Shown here in pieces: positions 6,741 through 9,185 of a stretch of DNA of 9,185 bases. Position 1 is the stretch's first letter, and the number at the start of each line of letters is the position of its first letter. Both the position numbers and the translations under genes were made by a program. Source of the DNA: UMGS1933 sp045593405 (GTDB lineage Bacteria > Bacillota > Clostridia > TANB77 > CAG-508); assembly GCA_045593405.1 (NCBI GenBank), contig JAZNWN010000036.1, positions 1-9,185 of the forward strand, in the 5' to 3' direction. The notes beneath the pieces are model-generated. The model saw nothing but the letters and a program-made list of their open reading frames with translations. It was not told the origin of the DNA and did not search any database.

Positions 6741-7505
6741 TTGGCAAAAACAATAGCAGTAGTTAATCAAAAAGGCGGAGTTGGAAAAACAACTACAACA
6801 GTTAATTTGTGCGCAGCTCTAGCAAAAAAAGGAAAAAAAGTATTATTAATAGATGAGGATCCACAGGGGAATGCAACAAGCGGAGTTGGTGTGAATAAAT
6901 TGCAGGAAAAATCAACTTATGATGTTATAATTAATGAAACAGAAATAGAAGAAGCAATAGTAGAAAGTAGCATAAAAAAATTGTTTGTTTGTCCAGCTAA
7001 TATTAATTTGGCAGGAGCAGAAGTTGAGTTAGTACCAATGATGGCAAGAGAAAATAAACTAAAGGCAAAATTAGATTTAATAAAAAATAAATTTGATTAT
7101 ATTATAATAGATTGCCCTCCATCATTAGGTTTACTTACAATAAATGCTCTTACTGCAGCAGATTCAATTATAATACCTATACAATGTGAATATTATGCAT
7201 TAGAAGGTGTTGGACAACTTATGAATACAGTAAACTTAATTAAAAAACAATTAAACAAAGATTTATATATAGAGGGTGTTGTTCTTACAATGAATGATGC
7301 AAGAACAAATTTATCAAATCAGGTTATTAGTGAAGTGAAAAAATACTTTAAAGACAATGTATATAAAACAGTGATACCAAGGAATGTAAAATTAAGTGAA
7401 GCACCAAGTTATGGAATGCCAATCACAACATATGCACCACTATCTAAGGGAGCAAGATGCTACGAAAAACTTGCAAATGAAGTTTTAAAATCAAATAAAA
7501 ATTAA
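6741..7505 (+). CDS. parA: Chromosome-partitioning ATPase ParA (Soj)
   Basis: Walker-type ATPase that binds DNA nonspecifically as an ATP dimer and, with ParB bound at parS, separates newly copied origins; in Bacillus Soj also controls DnaA. The call uses TTG 6741 (254 aa, MAKTIAVVNQ), because of the ribosome-binding site and promoter positions; ATG 6717 would add eight untypical residues. Motifs: deviant Walker A KGGVGKTTT (11-19, with the signature K11 and K16), Walker A' LLIDEDPQGNATSG (35-48), Walker B YIIIDCPP (120-127). R188 in DARTNLS and IPRNVKLSEAPS (212-223) match the segments used for DNA binding in Soj proteins. No N-terminal helix-turn-helix is present, so it is the chromosomal short form. 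parB follows after 22 bases. Confidence 0.95.
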   Translation: MAKTIAVVNQKGGVGKTTTTVNLCAALAKKGKKVLLIDEDPQGNATSGVGVNKLQEKSTYDVIINETEIEEAIVESSIKKLFVCPANINLAGAEVELVPMMARENKLKAKLDLIKNKFDYIIIDCPPSLGLLTINALTAADSIIIPIQCEYYALEGVGQLMNTVNLIKKQLNKDLYIEGVVLTMNDARTNLSNQVISEVKKYFKDNVYKTVIPRNVKLSEAPSYGMPITTYAPLSKGARCYEKLANEVLKSNKN

Positions 7506-7527
7506 TAATTAATAAGGGGAGATAAAA

Positions 7528-8397
7528 ATGGCAAAAATGACAGGTTTAGGAAAGGGATTAGATGCATTGTTTACTGTGAATAACATAGAGCCAGTAAAAG
7601 AAGAAATACAAGAAGGAGAAGTAATACAAAACTTAAAATTAATAGATGTAGAACCAAATAAAAACCAACCAAGAAAACAATTTGATAGTGAAAAAATAGA
7701 TGAGCTTGCTGAATCTATAAAAGAATATGGTGTTATACAGCCAATAATTGTAACAAAGGAAGATGATTATTATAAAATTGTTGCAGGGGAAAGAAGATGG
7801 AGAGCTGCTAAAAAGGCTGGTATTAGTGAAATTCCTGCAATTGTAAGAGAATATACAGAACAGACAAATAAAGAAATAGCTTTAATAGAAAATATACAAA
7901 GACAGGATCTAAATCCTATTGAAAAAGCAATTGCAATGAAAGAACTATTAGAGAAATATGAATTAACACAACAACAATTATCTGATAAATTGGGAATAAG
8001 TAGAAGTGGAATTGCAAATACTATAAGAGTTCTAAATTTAGATAAAAGAGTTATAGATTTAGCATTAGATGGAAAATTAACAGAGGGTCATTGTAGAGCA
8101 TTACTTAGAATAGAAGATTTAGACAAACAATATGAAACCGCAAAATATATGATAGAAAGTGGAGACAGTGTAAGAGAAGCAGAAAAACAAATAATGGCAA
8201 AACAGACAAAAGGTGAAAAAACTGCCAAAAAGGCAAAAAACACAAGATATAATGCATTATATAGAGATATAGAAGATTCTTTTAGAAGCTTTTTTGGTTC
8301 GAAGGTGAAATTAAATGCCGGTGTAAGGTCTGGAAAAATAATAATAGAATATTCGTCAAATGAAGAATTAGCAAGACTTTTGGAGATTGTAAAATAA
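7528..8397 (+). CDS. parB: Chromosome-partitioning protein ParB (Spo0J)
   Basis: CTP-dependent DNA clamp that loads at parS sites, spreads along DNA and recruits ParA and SMC. It has 289 aa, normal length. The N-terminal GLGKGLDALF (6-15) is the ParA-stimulating peptide. The CTP-binding domain shows NQPRKQFD (46-53), GERRWRAAKKAG (87-98) and ENIQRQDLNPIE (121-132). The parS-reading helix-turn-helix is at about 147-168 (LTQQQLSDKLGISRSGIANT). A basic linker (224-240) leads to the C-terminal dimer domain (about 241-289). The start ATG 7528 has AAGGGGA at 7514-7520; ATG 7537 is possible but would cut the usual N-terminus. It is transcribed with parA. It lacks a clear own terminator. Confidence 0.96.
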   Translation: MAKMTGLGKGLDALFTVNNIEPVKEEIQEGEVIQNLKLIDVEPNKNQPRKQFDSEKIDELAESIKEYGVIQPIIVTKEDDYYKIVAGERRWRAAKKAGISEIPAIVREYTEQTNKEIALIENIQRQDLNPIEKAIAMKELLEKYELTQQQLSDKLGISRSGIANTIRVLNLDKRVIDLALDGKLTEGHCRALLRIEDLDKQYETAKYMIESGDSVREAEKQIMAKQTKGEKTAKKAKNTRYNALYRDIEDSFRSFFGSKVKLNAGVRSGKIIIEYSSNEELARLLEIVK

Positions 8398-8573
8398 AAA
8401 TAGATTTTGTTTTTGGTGTTTAGCTTTTTGTGGGGGAATGATTGTGCCCGGTTTGCATTTTATATAATTTTATTACTAACAAATTGCTATTGCTCTGTAA
8501 ATAATTAAAAAATAGTGAAAATGTTGGTGTAGAGCTTGCCCTGCCAAAAGAAATTAAGAGAACTTAAAGTTTA

Positions 8574-8595
8574 GGGTCGCCCAAGGGTGCGACCC
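8574..8595. repeat. G+C-rich palindrome downstream of parB
   Basis: GGGTCGC (8574-8580) and GCGACCC (8589-8595) form a perfect 7-bp hairpin with an eight-base loop (CCAAGGGT). It lacks a following T-run. It is similar in style, though not identical, to the GGGCGAT palindrome at 3816-3833, which suggests the same kind of dispersed intergenic element. Confidence 0.6.
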
Positions 8596-8659
8596 ATACA
8601 AACATATAATATATTTTTATATATTTGAATTGCAAATCTGCAAAAATCCAAAAATTCTA

Positions 8660-8689
8660 TTGACAAGCAAGCCCCAAATGTGCTAATAT
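8660..8689 (+). promoter_or_regulatory. Promoter of the tRNA-Ser genes
   Basis: A perfect TTGACA (8660-8665) is followed after 18 bases by TAATAT (8684-8689), within an A+T run (8684-8694) offering other -10 choices. Transcription would begin near 8696-8700, about 25 bases before the first tRNA. A perfect small palindrome, TTAGCAA/TTGCTAA (8701-8716), would then lie in the transcript leader. Confidence 0.65.
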
Positions 8690-8722
8690 ATATACTGTTG
8701 TTAGCAATTTTGCTAAAAATAT

Positions 8723-8814
8723 GCAGAGGTGGTCGAGTTGGTTTATGGCACCAGTCTTGAAAATTGGCGTGCGTTTGTAGCGTACCGTGGGTTCGAATCC
8801 CACCCTCTGCGCCA
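8723..8814 (+). tRNA. tRNA-Ser (anticodon UGA)
   Basis: A complete 92-base class II tRNA. Acceptor GCAGAGG (8723-8729) pairs with CCTCTGC (8804-8810), followed by discriminator G and an encoded CCA (8812-8814). The D stem is GTC/GGC (8732-8734, 8747-8749). The anticodon stem CCAGT/ATTGG encloses loop CTTGAAA with anticodon TGA at 8758-8760, which reads UCA and probably other UCN codons. The long variable arm has stem GTGCG/CGTAC (8769-8785), and the T arm GTGGG-TTCGAAT-CCCAC is at 8787-8803. The long variable arm is the serine identity feature. Confidence 0.96.
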
Positions 8815-8816
8815 AC

Positions 8817-8881
8817 AAATTAAAGTAGTGAAGACATATAAAATGTAATTAATACATGTTTATATTTTTCACTTTTAATTT
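8817..8881. repeat. Long A+T palindrome between the two tRNA-Ser genes
   Basis: AAATTAAA (8817-8824) pairs with TTTAATTT (8874-8881), AGTGAA (8827-8832) with TTCACT (8868-8873), ATATAAA (8836-8842) with TTTATAT (8859-8865), and ATGTA (8843-8847) with TACAT (8853-8857) around an ATTAA loop. In all, 26 base pairs form with only small bulges. The T-rich 3' side could terminate transcription after the first tRNA, or the stem could guide tRNA processing. Confidence 0.7.
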
Positions 8882-8897
8882 TTATTAGAAAGATTTT

Positions 8898-8987
8898 GCA
8901 GAAGTACCCAAGTGGTGAAGGGGATTGTTTGCTAAACAATTAGGTCTCGAAAGGGGCGCGAGGGTTCGAACCCCTCCTTCTGCGCCA
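8898..8987 (+). tRNA. tRNA-Ser (anticodon GCU)
   Basis: A complete 90-base class II tRNA. Acceptor GCAGAAG (8898-8904) pairs with CTTCTGC (8977-8983), then discriminator G and encoded CCA (8985-8987). The D stem is CCC/GGG (8907-8909, 8920-8922). The anticodon stem ATTGT/ACAAT encloses TTGCTAA with anticodon GCT at 8931-8933, which reads AGU and AGC. The variable arm GTCTC/GGGGC (8944-8957) has a GAAA loop, and the T arm GAGGG-TTCGAAC-CCCTC is at 8960-8976. With the preceding gene it covers both serine codon boxes. Confidence 0.96.
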
Positions 8988-8988
8988 G

Positions 8989-9022
8989 AAAAATTTGATA
9001 CGCTTTAGTATCAAATTTTTTT
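8989..9022 (+). terminator. Intrinsic terminator after the tRNA-Ser genes
   Basis: A perfect 13-bp stem (8989-9001 with 9008-9020; left arm AAAAATTTGATAC) has a six-base loop, GCTTTA. The right arm ends in seven consecutive T (9016-9022). It begins two bases after the CCA of tRNA-Ser(GCU). The A-run on its left side would let it work on the opposite strand as well. Confidence 0.88.
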
Positions 9023-9060
9023 AATTTAAATAATTAATAAAGAAGAATAAGAACAAAAAA

Positions 9061-9185
9061 AATAAATTAAATTAATTTAAAAAAAGAAGCAAGAAAATAA
9101 ATTAAATTAATTTGAATAAAAATAAATAAGAAAATAAATTAAATTAATTTAAAAAAATAAGCAAGAAAATAAATTAAATTAATTT
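9061..9185. repeat. A+T tandem repeat, period 35-37, running off the window
   Basis: An identical 18-base core, AATAAATTAAATTAATTT, occurs at 9061-9078, 9096-9113, 9133-9150 and 9168-9185. Spacings are 35, 37 and 35. The spacers between cores are A-rich and similar (two contain GCAAGA). Each core contains the perfect palindrome AAATTAATTT. The last core ends exactly at the window end, so the true copy number is unknown. Confidence 0.85.

Larger units (their letters stand above)
8398..8722. other. Gene-free spacer between parB and the tRNA genes
   Basis: No reading frame of useful length with a ribosome-binding site is present on either strand. The spacer holds a G+C-rich palindrome (8574-8595), the tRNA promoter (8660-8689) and a small palindrome just before the first tRNA (8701-8716). 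The first 170 bases show T-rich runs but no convincing parB terminator. In some Clostridia serS lies in this region; here it does not. Confidence 0.7.

Noticed and set aside
9061..9185. CRISPR array at the window end
   Set aside because: The spacers are similar to each other and A-rich, the core is A+T-only, and spacer length (17-19) is too short.

Overview
The window is a strongly A+T-rich piece of bacterial chromosome with the gene order rnpA-yidD-yidC-jag / mnmE-mnmG-rsmG / parA-parB, followed by two serine tRNA genes. All genes lie on the + strand. This is the conserved block beside the replication origin of low-G+C Gram-positive bacteria (Bacillota). The very low G+C by eye, a YidC without signal peptide or lipobox and with Lys in place of the usual core Arg, the lack of a noc gene between rsmG and parA, and tRNA-Ser genes after parB together suggest a member of the Clostridia. 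Genus and species cannot be read from this sequence. By analogy with related genomes, dnaA, oriC and rpmH should lie just left of base 1; none of them is in the window.

Bases 1-2200 form an RNA-processing and membrane-insertion operon. It holds the 3' part of rnpA (RNase P protein), yidD, yidC and jag/khpB with gaps of 4 and 22 bases and an 8-base overlap, and ends in a clear intrinsic terminator. Bases 2201-2404 separate the operons and may hold a promoter and a small G+C-rich structured leader. Bases 2405-6489 hold mnmE, mnmG and rsmG, which modify tRNA wobble uridines (MnmE-MnmG) and methylate 16S rRNA (RsmG). mnmG carries a one-base insertion inside its FAD-binding motif, close to the start codon. 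It is otherwise intact.

Bases 6490-6740 hold an unusual inverted repeat built of seven-base units, then a good sigma-A-type promoter for parA. parA (TTG start) and parB form the chromosome-segregation pair. Bases 8398-8722 hold no gene, only a G+C-rich palindrome and the promoter of the tRNA genes. tRNA-Ser(UGA) and tRNA-Ser(GCU) follow, separated by a long A+T palindrome, and end in a strong terminator. The last 125 bases are an A+T tandem repeat that runs off the end of the window.

The genes are housekeeping genes, and I do not see a previously undescribed gene system. The points worth checking are the mnmG frameshift, the heptad inverted repeat before parA, the terminal tandem array, the mnmE leader, and the long acidic insertion in YidC.
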